Below, piece by piece: positions 1 to 7,191 of a stretch of DNA of 8,516 bases. Position 1 is the first letter of the stretch, and each line of letters begins with the position of its first letter. Under the pieces are notes generated by a model. That model had not been told where the DNA came from. It was given only the letters and a program-made list of their open reading frames with translations, and made no database searches. The position numbers and the translations under genes were made by a program. This DNA is from an uncultured Coriobacteriales bacterium (lineage in GTDB: Bacteria; Actinomycetota; Coriobacteriia; Coriobacteriales; UMGS124), in NCBI GenBank assembly GCA_903789505.1, contig CAIFEU010000001.1, forward strand, positions 1 to 8,516, read 5' to 3'.

Positions 1-869
1 GCGTAGGTGCACCCCGCGGCGTCGCGCCCCTCGGCGGGCATCGTGCCGGGGATCTCGGCGAGGCGCCGGTCGCGCGGGGCGCCGACCCGCGGCTGCGCCG
101 CCCCGAGTGCGCGCGTGTAGGGATGGCCCGGGTCGTCGCACACCCGCCGCGCCGCGCCGCGCTCGACGACGCGACCGGCGTGCATGACTGCGACGCGGTC
201 GCAGCTGCCGCGCACCAGGCCTATCGCGTGAGAGACCATCAGGACGGCCACGCCGCGCTCGCGACAGGCACGGACGAGCATGTCCACGACCCGCCCCTGC
301 GTGACGACGTCCAGCGCCGCGGTGGGCTCGTCGGCCACCACGATGGCGGGGTCGCAGATTAGCGCCGCCGCGAGCTTGACGCGCTGGCGCATCCCGCCAG
401 AGAGCTGCGCGGGGTAGCTCGCCAGCACGCGGTCGGGCTCCTCGATTCCCAGCTCGTCGAGCAGGGCATGCGCCCGCGCGACCGCCTGGGCGCGCGTCAC
501 GTCGCGGCGATGGGCGAGCAGGCCGTCGACCACCTGGTCGCGCACGCGAATCAGCGGATGCAGGTACTCCATCGTGTTCTGGGGGACGAACCCGACGCGC
601 GTCCCGAGCAGGCGCGCCCGCTCGCGCCGGGAGGCGCCCAGCAGGCTCTCGCCCGCGACCGCGTCCTCCTCGGCCGCCCAGCTGCCGCCCCGCGGCGCGA
701 GCCCCATGCAGCAGCGCAGCGTGATCGTCTTGCCCGAGCCCGACTCGCCGACCAGGCCCACGATCTCGCCCGGGCTCACGTCGAGGTCGACGCCGTCGAC
801 CAGGCAGCGCCCCGAGGAGTCGCGCGCGCTCAGCCCCCGCAGGCGCAGCGCCTGCGACGCGCCGCCCAT
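1..869 (-). CDS. Peptide/nickel-type ABC transporter ATP-binding protein, C-terminus cut by window edge
   Basis: Cytoplasmic ATPase that powers the importer encoded upstream, paired with the two permeases. I translated 289 complete codons. Walker A is GESGSGKT at residues 41-48, the Q-loop glutamine is Q97 (FVPQN), the signature is LSGGM at 156-160, Walker B runs from about 175 to 182 (D180, E181), the D-loop is ALD at 185-187, and the switch histidine is H214. The family's C-terminal oligopeptide-transporter region begins with GHPYTRAL (248-255) and IPGTMP (273-278). The frame leaves the window just after GCTY, inside what is normally the cysteine motif, so roughly 30-40 residues are probably missing. 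The ATG shares one base with the permease stop (TGATG), which implies translational coupling. The QN of the Q-loop and the LDVV-T-Q stretch resemble NikD as I remember it, while the C-terminal extension is more DppD/OppD-like. The residue after the switch histidine is Ala, not the usual Asp. The family is certain; the substrate is not. Confidence 0.93.
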   Translation of the reverse strand, partial: MGGASQALRLRGLSARDSSGRCLVDGVDLDVSPGEIVGLVGESGSGKTITLRCCMGLAPRGGSWAAEEDAVAGESLLGASRRERARLLGTRVGFVPQNTMEYLHPLIRVRDQVVDGLLAHRRDVTRAQAVARAHALLDELGIEEPDRVLASYPAQLSGGMRQRVKLAAALICDPAIVVADEPTAALDVVTQGRVVDMLVRACRERGVAVLMVSHAIGLVRGSCDRVAVMHAGRVVERGAARRVCDDPGHPYTRALGAAQPRVGAPRDRRLAEIPGTMPAEGRDAAGCTY

Positions 870-1714
870 CAGGCGCCCCTCTCGACGAGGCGGTCGTTCA
901 GTCCGTCGCCCAGCAGGTTGAAGCCGAGCACGGAAAGCACCAGGGCAAGCCCGGGGGCCACGATCTGCCCGGGGTAGGTGAACACGTAGGTGACCGCCTC
1001 GCTCACCATGACGCCCCAGCTGGGCTGGGGCGGCTGGATTCCCAGCCCCAGGAAGCTCAGCGACGCCTCCAGCAAGATTGCCGTCCCGACGGAGGAGCTC
1101 AGCTGCGTCACGATGCGAGGCATCACGTTGGGCATCACGTGCACGACCACCGCCCTCGCCCGCGAGGTGCCGTAGCTCATCGCCGCCCTGACGTACGGCC
1201 GCCCGATGGCCTCCATGACCAGGGTGCAGGAGAGCCGCGTGAACGTGGGCACCATGAAGGCCGCGACGGCGACGAACGTCCCGGCAAGCCCGCGCCCCAT
1301 GACCATGATCAGCATCATCGCCAGCAGGATGCCCGGGAACGCCATCATCCCGTCGGTCAGGCGCATCACGACCGCGCGCAGACCGCGCACCGCCGCTGCG
1401 ACCGAGCCCAGCGCCACGCCCACGGCGGCGCCCAGGACGACCGACCCCACGCCCACCGCCAGCGCCGGGCGCGCCGCCGCCATGATGCGCGAGAGCGTGT
1501 CGCGCCCGTACTGGTCGGTGCCGAGCAGGTGGGAGGCGCTCGGGCCGGAGAAGCGCGCCGCAGGCGCCATCGCGGTGGGGTCGTAGGGCGTCCAGAAGCA
1601 GGAGACGACGCCCATGGCGACCACCAGGGCAACCAGGACGGCGCCCACCACGGTCAGGACGACCCCCGCGCGCCGCCCGCGTGCGCCGACGCCTGCCGCG
1701 GCGCTAGTAGCCAT
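869..1714 (-). CDS. ABC transporter permease, DppC/NikC type
   Basis: Second membrane subunit of the peptide/nickel-type importer, 281 residues, a normal family length. A basic N-terminus (RGRR, 13-15 region) precedes a first membrane helix at about 17-39. Next is the hallmark HLLGTDQYGRD at 62-72, then several hydrophobic helices. The EAA loop that docks on the ATPase lies at about 173-200 (PYVRAAMSYG, ending in MPNVMP). The conserved EASLSFLGLGIQPP starts at 216, and the C-terminal GFNLLGDGLND is at 264-274. I chose the ATG at 1714 because GGTGG lies five bases upstream; a GTG at 1723 would add three residues (MVA). Either start overlaps the end of the upstream permease gene, by 11 or 20 bases, so the two are probably translated together. 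Its stop overlaps the ATPase start. The family is sure; nickel versus peptide specificity cannot be read from this subunit. Confidence 0.94.
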   Translation of the reverse strand: MATSAAAGVGARGRRAGVVLTVVGAVLVALVVAMGVVSCFWTPYDPTAMAPAARFSGPSASHLLGTDQYGRDTLSRIMAAARPALAVGVGSVVLGAAVGVALGSVAAAVRGLRAVVMRLTDGMMAFPGILLAMMLIMVMGRGLAGTFVAVAAFMVPTFTRLSCTLVMEAIGRPYVRAAMSYGTSRARAVVVHVMPNVMPRIVTQLSSSVGTAILLEASLSFLGLGIQPPQPSWGVMVSEAVTYVFTYPGQIVAPGLALVLSVLGFNLLGDGLNDRLVERGA

Positions 1715-2699
1715 CGCGACCACCCCGTCCCGCCGCGCCGCGCGCCCCGAGATGCCCCGAGCCGCGCATCGAGGGATCGACCGCCATCACGAGCAGGTCG
1801 GCCAGCAGCGTCGCGAGCACCACGGCGAGCGTGACCACCACGATCACGCCCTGCAGCAGCATGACGTCGCGCTGCTCGACCGCCGTCAGCATCAGCCTCC
1901 CCAGGCCGGGCAGGGAGAACACGCTCTCGACGATCACCGCGCCGCCCAGCAGCTTGGCGAGCTGCAGCCCCGCGACGGTCAGCGGGGCGACCAGCGCCCC
2001 CCGGACCCCGTAGGCAAGGACGGACCGGGCGCGCGACAGCCCCTTGACCTGCGTCGCGAGCATGTAGTCGCGCGAGAGCGACGACAGCGTCGAGCTTCGG
2101 ACGATGCGCGTGAGCTGGCCCATCTGGCCCACCGCGAGCGTGACCGCGGGCAGCGTGATGCTGGCGAGCCACGGGCCGAACCCCTGCGACAGGCTCACGT
2201 ACCCGCTCGTCGGCAGCAGGCGCAGCGTCATCGAGAACAGCAGCATCAGCAGGATTGCCAGCAGGAAGCCCGGAAGGGCCGAGGCGACCTGGATGACCGT
2301 GCGGGCGACGACGTCGACCGCGGAGCCAGGGTGCAGCGCGCCGGCGACCCCCAGCACGCCCGACACGACGACGGCGATCAGAATCGCGAGCGCCGAGACC
2401 GACAGGGTCACCGGCAGCGTCGGCCCGATGACGGAGAGCACGTCGCGCCCGTACATCGAGGACTGCCCCCAGTCCCCGGTCAGAACACCGCCGACCCAGT
2501 CCAGGTACTGGACGGGAAGCGGCTCGTCGGCCCCCATCGACGCGCGCAGCGCTGCCAGCTTCTCGGGGGACGAGTCCAGCCCCAGCTCGAGCGCCGCGGC
2601 GTCGCCGGGCAGGACGTGCAGTACCAGGAACGAGATCAGGCTCACCAGAAGCAGCACGACCAGCGCCGCACCCACCCGCCTGACTACCGCCCAGCCCAT
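1704..2699 (-). CDS. ABC transporter permease, DppB/NikB type
   Basis: First membrane subunit of the importer, 331 residues, close to the usual length. It starts with RR before a hydrophobic helix at about 10-30. VLPGD (29-33) opens the extracytoplasmic region typical of DppB/NikB. Hydrophobic helices follow at about 98-120, 136-157, 181-197 and 283-307. LLPTSGY (161-167) matches the family's LP-x-x-GY element. The EAA loop is at about 211-240 (DYMLATQVKG with invariant G220, then LAYGVRGALVAPL), and ESVFSLPGLGRL is at 258-269. The end carries the usual DPSMR (308-312), followed by a short Gly/Arg-rich tail. A GAGAGGG ribosome site lies eight bases before the ATG. It is separated from the binding-protein gene by 149 bases rich in inverted repeats, and its 3' end overlaps the next permease. 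The family assignment is firm. Confidence 0.94.
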   Translation of the reverse strand: MGWAVVRRVGAALVVLLLVSLISFLVLHVLPGDAAALELGLDSSPEKLAALRASMGADEPLPVQYLDWVGGVLTGDWGQSSMYGRDVLSVIGPTLPVTLSVSALAILIAVVVSGVLGVAGALHPGSAVDVVARTVIQVASALPGFLLAILLMLLFSMTLRLLPTSGYVSLSQGFGPWLASITLPAVTLAVGQMGQLTRIVRSSTLSSLSRDYMLATQVKGLSRARSVLAYGVRGALVAPLTVAGLQLAKLLGGAVIVESVFSLPGLGRLMLTAVEQRDVMLLQGVIVVVTLAVVLATLLADLLVMAVDPSMRGSGHLGARGAAGRGGRDGY

Positions 2700-2848
2700 C
2701 CCGCACGCCCTCTCAGACCGTGACCAATCGCCCCGCCCTCCGCGACCGCGACGCCCGCGCGCGCGGCGCCGGCCCGTCCGCGGACGCGGGGCGGCGGCAG
2801 AGGCAGGACTCGCACCGCCCCTGCCACCGAGACGTCCTGGGGCCCATT
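2700..2848 (-). promoter_or_regulatory. GC-rich structured spacer between binding-protein and permease genes
   Basis: This is the largest non-coding gap in the window and it holds no credible reading frame. It contains a 12-base perfect palindrome, CGTCCGCGGACG (2775-2786). A 7-bp inverted repeat pairs 2788-2794 with 2815-2821. A competing 6-bp repeat pairs 2802-2807 with 2820-2825; the two cannot form together. No T-run follows, so it is not a canonical intrinsic terminator. In many importer operons a stem-loop here protects the binding-protein message and lowers permease expression; that role is inferred. The last bases hold the permease ribosome site. Confidence 0.5.
2775..2786. repeat. 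12-bp perfect palindrome in intergenic spacer
   Basis: CGTCCGCGGACG equals its own reverse complement. It could be a protein-binding site or part of an RNA fold. In such GC-rich DNA a 12-bp palindrome may also arise by chance. Confidence 0.5.
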
Positions 2849-4414
2849 CTACTTGCCGACGGTGACGTCCTTGAGCTCGTACACGTCGATCGGATAGGTC
2901 ACAAATCCCTCAAGGGACGCCTTCGCGATGTAGACGAGCACCGGCGTCTGGATGTACAGCGCCGGGACGTCCTTGGCCAGCTCGCGCTGGATGTCCTGCG
3001 AGATCTCGGAGCGCCTGCCCTCGTCGAGCTCGGTCCGGTAGGAGTCAATCAGCGAGTCGACCTCGTCGCTGGAGAACTCGAAGTAGTTCTCGGAGCTGTC
3101 GGAGCGGTACCGCGCCAGCATCGTAATCGGGTCGAGGCGCCCGGTGTGTCCCACCACGGTCAGGTCGTAGTCGTGCCCGTTGTAGACCTCGTCGAGCCAC
3201 GTCGCCCACTCGACGATCTCGATGTCGCACGTGACGCCCACCTGCGAGAGGTAGTCGGCAATCATCTGGCCCGCGCTGACGTAGAACGGGTAGTCCTTGG
3301 GCAGGCGCATCCGCAGCGTCAGGCCGCTGTCGTACCCCGCCTGCCTGAGCAGCTCGCGCGCGCCGTCGGGGTCGTAGGCGTAGGTGTCGTTGCAGTCGAC
3401 GTAGTCCTTGAGGACCGTGGGATAGTGGGACCCGATCTTCTGACCGTACCCCCACCACACGGTTTGGATGAGCTCGTCCTTGTTGACCGCCATGTTGATG
3501 GCCTGGCGCACGCGCTCGTCGGAGAGCGCCTCGTTGGTGCACCTCATCGCCATGAGCTGGACGGCATTGGTCGGGCTCTCGATCACCTGGAACGCGTCGT
3601 CGCCTTGGAACGCCGAGACCTGGGAGCTGTCGGCGAGGATCCAATCCACGTCTCCCGTGCGCAGCGAGCTCAGCTGCGTCGTGGCGTCGGGAATCTCCAC
3701 GAGCTTGACCGTGCGGGTGCGGGGGGCGTCGCCCCAGTAGGAGTCGTTGGCGGTCAGGGTCACCGACTGCTGGGGCGTCCACTCGTCGAGCACGTACGGG
3801 CCGGTCCCCACCGGATGGCTCGCCAGGTCGTCGGCAACCTTGGCGTCAACGACGGCCGACCACGCGTAGGCAAAGTCGGTCAGCGCGACGACGTTGAGCT
3901 CCTCGCAGGTCGCGACGACGGTCGTCTCGTCGGGAGCGGAGAACGAGTAGCCGGCATACTCGGAATTGCGCGGGCTGTCCTGCGCCTGCAGGCGCTGGAA
4001 CGACGCGACGACCGCCGACGCGTCGCACGCGTCCCCGTTCGAGAACTTGACGTTATCCCTCAGCTTGAACGTGAGCGTGAGGCCGTCGTCGGAGACGTCC
4101 CACGAGGTGGCGAGCCCCTCGACCAGCTCCCCGTCGGTCGTGACCCGCAGCAGCGGGTCGTAGATGTTGTTGGTGATCTCGAAGGTCGCCGCGGCGGCGG
4201 TGCGCTGCGGGTCGAGCCCGTCCGGGTCAACCGAAATCGCCATCCTGAGGGTATCGGAGGCGTCCGTCGACCCGGCAGGCGCGTCCGCGAGCGCCGCGAG
4301 GGGCGCGCACGCCCCCGAGGCGCACACACCCGCCAGCGCGAGCCCACCGAGCGTCCCGAGAGCCTGACGGCGCGTCACCGCGAAACGCGCGTCTCGAACG
4401 TGTTCCTTTGCCAT
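2849..4414 (-). CDS. Tat-exported ABC transporter substrate-binding protein, peptide/nickel family (SBP_bac_5)
   Basis: Extracytoplasmic receptor that captures the ligand and delivers it to the two permeases, 521 residues, typical for family 5. The N-terminus carries a twin-arginine motif, TRRQALG (R15, R16), then a hydrophobic stretch at about 20-36. Possible processing is by signal peptidase after ALA (41-43), or lipidation at C36, although SGAC is a poor lipobox. The mature part shows DPDGLDPQ (63-70), ITNNIYDPLL (80-89), the family hallmark GTGPYVLDEW (203-212), ALSDERVRQAINMAVNK (296-312) and YDPDGARELLRQAGY (347-361). The frame stays open to 4777, but that extension is Arg-rich and overlaps topA. 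The ATG at 4414 is chosen for its strong ribosome site and the signal peptide that follows at once. The ligand could be peptides, or nickel as free ion or chelate. The nearby hypA and hypB favour nickel, but I see no decisive binding residue. The family is firm; the substrate is inferred. Confidence 0.93.
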   Translation of the reverse strand: MAKEHVRDARFAVTRRQALGTLGGLALAGVCASGACAPLAALADAPAGSTDASDTLRMAISVDPDGLDPQRTAAAATFEITNNIYDPLLRVTTDGELVEGLATSWDVSDDGLTLTFKLRDNVKFSNGDACDASAVVASFQRLQAQDSPRNSEYAGYSFSAPDETTVVATCEELNVVALTDFAYAWSAVVDAKVADDLASHPVGTGPYVLDEWTPQQSVTLTANDSYWGDAPRTRTVKLVEIPDATTQLSSLRTGDVDWILADSSQVSAFQGDDAFQVIESPTNAVQLMAMRCTNEALSDERVRQAINMAVNKDELIQTVWWGYGQKIGSHYPTVLKDYVDCNDTYAYDPDGARELLRQAGYDSGLTLRMRLPKDYPFYVSAGQMIADYLSQVGVTCDIEIVEWATWLDEVYNGHDYDLTVVGHTGRLDPITMLARYRSDSSENYFEFSSDEVDSLIDSYRTELDEGRRSEISQDIQRELAKDVPALYIQTPVLVYIAKASLEGFVTYPIDVYELKDVTVGK

Positions 4415-4422
4415 GCCAAGCG

Positions 4423-4433
4423 CCTTTCTCCTC
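4423..4433 (-). promoter_or_regulatory. Ribosome-binding site fixing the binding-protein start
   Basis: On the minus strand GAGGAGAAAGG lies eight bases before the ATG at 4414, an excellent Shine-Dalgarno match and spacing. It settles the start against the longer open frame reaching 4777. Confidence 0.85.
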
Positions 4434-4454
4434 GTCCGTCTCACCCTGACGTCT

Positions 4455-4481
4455 CGCCCGCGCCCTGCGCACGCGCGGGCG
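4455..4481 (-). terminator. GC hairpin downstream of topA (possible weak or factor-dependent terminator)
   Basis: Perfect 9-bp arms at 4455-4463 and 4473-4481 (CGCCCGCGC against GCGCGGGCG) enclose a 9-base loop. It lies 24 bases past the topA stop and about 40 bases before the binding-protein start. There is no T-run after it on the transcribed side, so it lacks the second half of an intrinsic terminator. It may pause transcription, act with Rho, or protect RNA ends. Confidence 0.4.
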
Positions 4482-4505
4482 GACAGATCCTGGAACCCTC
4501 GCGCC

Positions 4506-7127
4506 CTACTCCGCCGCGCCGGGGGCGGCCTGCCCCGCGTCGGCCTTGGCGGAGGAGCCCGCCCGTGACCGGGCGCCCTTTTTCGCCGCCGGGCGCGCCG
4601 CCTTCGTCGATGGCTTCGCCTTGGACTTTGCGGTCTTCCCCGCCGAGGCACCACCCGACCTGGCTGCCCCGCGGGCGGCCTTCTCCTGGGCGGCGCGCTC
4701 CTTCGCTGGGCACTCCATGTTGACGCAGAACTTCCACGGGCCACGGCTGGACTGGACGACCACCATCGGCGCGCCACATTCCGGGCACGTCTCCCCGGTC
4801 GCCTCGAGCTTGCCGCGCTGCGGAAGCGGGTAGCTCACGCCGCACTCGTCGTAGTTGGTGCAGCGGATGAATCGCTTGAGCGTGCGGTCGCTCTTGTGCG
4901 CGACCAGGCGCCCGTCGCGGCCCGCCTCGCGGCACACCGGGCACGCGCCCACGTCCACGTCGGGTTCCGCGTTGGTCGGGCACTTGGGGTCGAGGCACGC
5001 GACGTAGGCCTTTGACCTGAACGGGTGGACCTTGATCTGCGAGCCGCCGCACACCGGGCACCGGTCCTCGATCGGCTCGATGCGCCCCTTCGGCAGGGGG
5101 TAGGTGACGTCGCAGTCCGGCCACGCCGAGCATCCCACAAACTGCGAGCGGTTCTTCGCCGACGTCTTGACGAGGAGGTCGTGGCCGCACTTGGGGCACA
5201 CGCCCACCTTGGCGTCGGCGGTGACCGCGTCGCTGATTGCGTCGCCCAGGTCGTCCTTGTGCTCGATCAGCGAGCCGAGCATGCCCGAGAGCAGCTCGCG
5301 CGAGTGCGTCACGACGCCCTTCTCGGTCTTCTCGCCCGCCGCGACGCTGGTCATGTCGTCCTCGAGCTGGCTGGTCATGTCGGGCGTCGTCACGTGGCCG
5401 GCGTACTGGCTGAGCGCGTCGATGATCGCGATGCCGAGCTGGCTCGGCTCGATCGGGTCGTTCTTGAGGTACTTGACCTCGTAGAGCCGCTCGATGATCG
5501 AGGCTCGGGTGGACTTGGTGCCCAGCCCCAGCCGTTCCATCTCCTGCACGAGCCGGCCCTGGCTGTAGCGAGCCGGCGGCTCGGTCTGCTTGGCGTCGAG
5601 CGCCACCTCGTCGACCGCGAACTCGTCGCCGACGGCGCAGGCGGGCATGACCTCGTCGCGCTTGAGGCCGAACGGGTAGATGGCGCGGAACCCCGGGACG
5701 GCGAGCACCGTGCCGGACGCCCCGAACGGCTCCCCGCCCACGTCGAACGAGACGCGGGTGCTCTGCAGCGTCGCGGGCCCCGACAGCGTCGCCAGGAAGC
5801 GACGCGCGATCAGGTTGTAGAGCTTCCACTCGTCCGCGCGCAGCTTGTCCGGGTCGGCCGCCCCCGTCGGGTAGATGGGGGGGTGGTCGGTGGTCTCCTG
5901 CTTGCCGCGCGTCGCGTGCAGCTCTCCCTTTGCCAGCAGCTCCGCGCAGTATCCGGCGTACTGGGGCACGCCGCGCAGCGTGCGGACCGTGTCGCCCAGG
6001 TCGAGCGTCTTGGGGTACACCGTGTTGTCGACGCGCGGGTAGGAGATAAGTCCCGACATGTACAGCGACTCCGCCAGCCGCATCGTGCGCGCCGGCGAGA
6101 GCCCCTCCGACGCGGCCGCCGCCTGCAGGGAGGTCGTGTTGAACGGCTCGGGCGCCCCGACCGTGCGCGAGCGCTTGGCGACATCGGTCACCCGCGCGGT
6201 CTTCGCAGCGCGAGCGCGCTCGTACGCCGACTGCGCGGCGCTCTTGTCCTTGAAGCGCGCCGTCGTGTGCGTGGCCTTGACCGGCGTGCCGTCGGAAGCG
6301 CTCAGGCCGGCGCGCACGACCCAGTAATCCTCGGGGACGAACGCCATGCGCTCCTTCTCGCGCGCGACGACCAGTGCGAGCGTGGGGGTCTGGACGCGCC
6401 CGGCGCTGCGCACGTTGCCCAGGCCGCCGAACTTCGCCATCGTGAGGTAGCGCGTCAGCACCGCGCCCCAGATGAGGTCGATCTGCTGGCGCGACTCGCC
6501 CGCGGCCGCCAGGTCGACGTCGAGCGCCACGAGGTTCTCCGGAGCGAAGGCGTGCTCGATCTCGCCGCGCGTGAACGCCGAGTAGCGGGCGCGCAGGATC
6601 GGGGCGTCCGGGTTGACCTCGCGAATCTGCGACACAGCGTCCGACCCGATCAGCTCTCCCTCACGGTCGAAGTCGGTGGCGATGATGATGTCGTCCGCCT
6701 TCTTCGCGACGTTCTTGAGCGAGCGGATGATGTCCTTCTCCGCAGGCAGCTTCTCCACCGGCGACCACACCAGATACGGCAGCGACGGGACCTTCCAGCC
6801 CTTGATGTCGACTCCGTCCTTGAGGAACGGCTTGCGCACCTTCTCGAACGGCGGCCGCGGCAGGCTTTCGGGGAGCTCGGCGGGAACGGTCGTGCCGTCG
6901 TCAACGACGCCGAACCACCCCTTGCCCTGTTCGTAGCGCAGCTCATGGGGGAAGTCGACGGCAAGGATGTGGCCGCGCAGCCCGATGCAGACCCACTCCT
7001 GCCCCGCGCGGGTAAAGCGGTAGACGGGGGTGCTGTACACCTTGTCCGCCTTCGGCTTGCCGCCGGTGCTGAGCAGCGTCGAGATCTGCTGTGCCGCGTC
7101 GTTCTTCTCGGTGACAACCAACCTCAT
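4506..7127 (-). CDS. topA: Type IA DNA topoisomerase (topoisomerase I, archaeal-like), four zinc fingers
   Basis: Cytoplasmic enzyme that relaxes negative supercoils by nicking one strand through a tyrosine-DNA link and passing the other strand. It has 873 residues. The TOPRIM domain runs from residue 1 to about 185: VTEK with E7, and the metal-binding DFDREGELIG at 152-161 (D152, D154, E156). SAGRVQTPTL is at 241-250. The catalytic tyrosine is Y363 in GLISYPRVDNTVYP (359-372), and TKSTRASIIERL is at 538-549. The core motifs, the spacing of the N-terminal domain and the SYPRVDN active site resemble the archaeal topoisomerase I branch more than the TYMRTDS form of ordinary bacterial TopA. Four C4 zinc fingers follow, with cysteines at 644/647/666/672, 690/693/711/716, 729/732/756/762 and 781/784/801/806. 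A Lys/Ala-rich tail (about 808-873) is like those of actinobacterial TopA and probably binds DNA. GGGAGAG lies nine bases before the ATG. Topoisomerase III (topB) is the alternative, made less likely by the fingers. Confidence 0.92.
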   Translation of the reverse strand: MRLVVTEKNDAAQQISTLLSTGGKPKADKVYSTPVYRFTRAGQEWVCIGLRGHILAVDFPHELRYEQGKGWFGVVDDGTTVPAELPESLPRPPFEKVRKPFLKDGVDIKGWKVPSLPYLVWSPVEKLPAEKDIIRSLKNVAKKADDIIIATDFDREGELIGSDAVSQIREVNPDAPILRARYSAFTRGEIEHAFAPENLVALDVDLAAAGESRQQIDLIWGAVLTRYLTMAKFGGLGNVRSAGRVQTPTLALVVAREKERMAFVPEDYWVVRAGLSASDGTPVKATHTTARFKDKSAAQSAYERARAAKTARVTDVAKRSRTVGAPEPFNTTSLQAAAASEGLSPARTMRLAESLYMSGLISYPRVDNTVYPKTLDLGDTVRTLRGVPQYAGYCAELLAKGELHATRGKQETTDHPPIYPTGAADPDKLRADEWKLYNLIARRFLATLSGPATLQSTRVSFDVGGEPFGASGTVLAVPGFRAIYPFGLKRDEVMPACAVGDEFAVDEVALDAKQTEPPARYSQGRLVQEMERLGLGTKSTRASIIERLYEVKYLKNDPIEPSQLGIAIIDALSQYAGHVTTPDMTSQLEDDMTSVAAGEKTEKGVVTHSRELLSGMLGSLIEHKDDLGDAISDAVTADAKVGVCPKCGHDLLVKTSAKNRSQFVGCSAWPDCDVTYPLPKGRIEPIEDRCPVCGGSQIKVHPFRSKAYVACLDPKCPTNAEPDVDVGACPVCREAGRDGRLVAHKSDRTLKRFIRCTNYDECGVSYPLPQRGKLEATGETCPECGAPMVVVQSSRGPWKFCVNMECPAKERAAQEKAARGAARSGGASAGKTAKSKAKPSTKAARPAAKKGARSRAGSSAKADAGQAAPGAAE

Positions 7128-7191
7128 CAGTCAGCGCTCTCCCATCGGTGAATCGTCGTTGCCGTCGCGTCGCAGGGCCGGGCCATGGTGC
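7128..7191 (-). other. Short hypB-topA spacer
   Basis: These 64 bases hold the topA ribosome site (GGGAGAG at 7137-7143). I see no convincing promoter or terminator, which fits continued transcription from hypB into topA, although that is not proven. Confidence 0.4.

Noticed and set aside
1614..2723. A 369-codon plus-strand frame and a 350-codon second minus-strand frame over the first permease
   Set aside because: Both are Arg/Gln/His- or Arg/Gly/Ala-rich shadows; the permease frame has all family motifs and membrane helices.
4415..4505. A NikR-type operator (GTATGA-N16-TCATAC) upstream of the importer
   Set aside because: I looked for it in the importer leader and the hypA leader and found no match.
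2720..4723. A 667-codon plus-strand open frame opposite the binding-protein gene and topA end
   Set aside because: It spans two genes and a gap, has low-complexity composition, and mirrors the clear minus-strand coding frame.
4415..4777. Extension of the binding-protein frame upstream to 4777
   Set aside because: The extra 121 residues are Arg/Pro-rich, overlap the zinc-finger tail of topA, and would bury the Tat signal; the ATG at 4414 has a strong ribosome site.
4441..5829. A 462-codon minus-strand frame inside topA
   Set aside because: It is an out-of-frame shadow of topA dominated by Arg, Gly and Ala.
5025..7151. A 708-codon open frame on the plus strand opposite topA
   Set aside because: Its translation is Arg/Val/Leu/Asp-rich with no family motif. 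Long antisense open frames are expected opposite genes in very GC-rich DNA.
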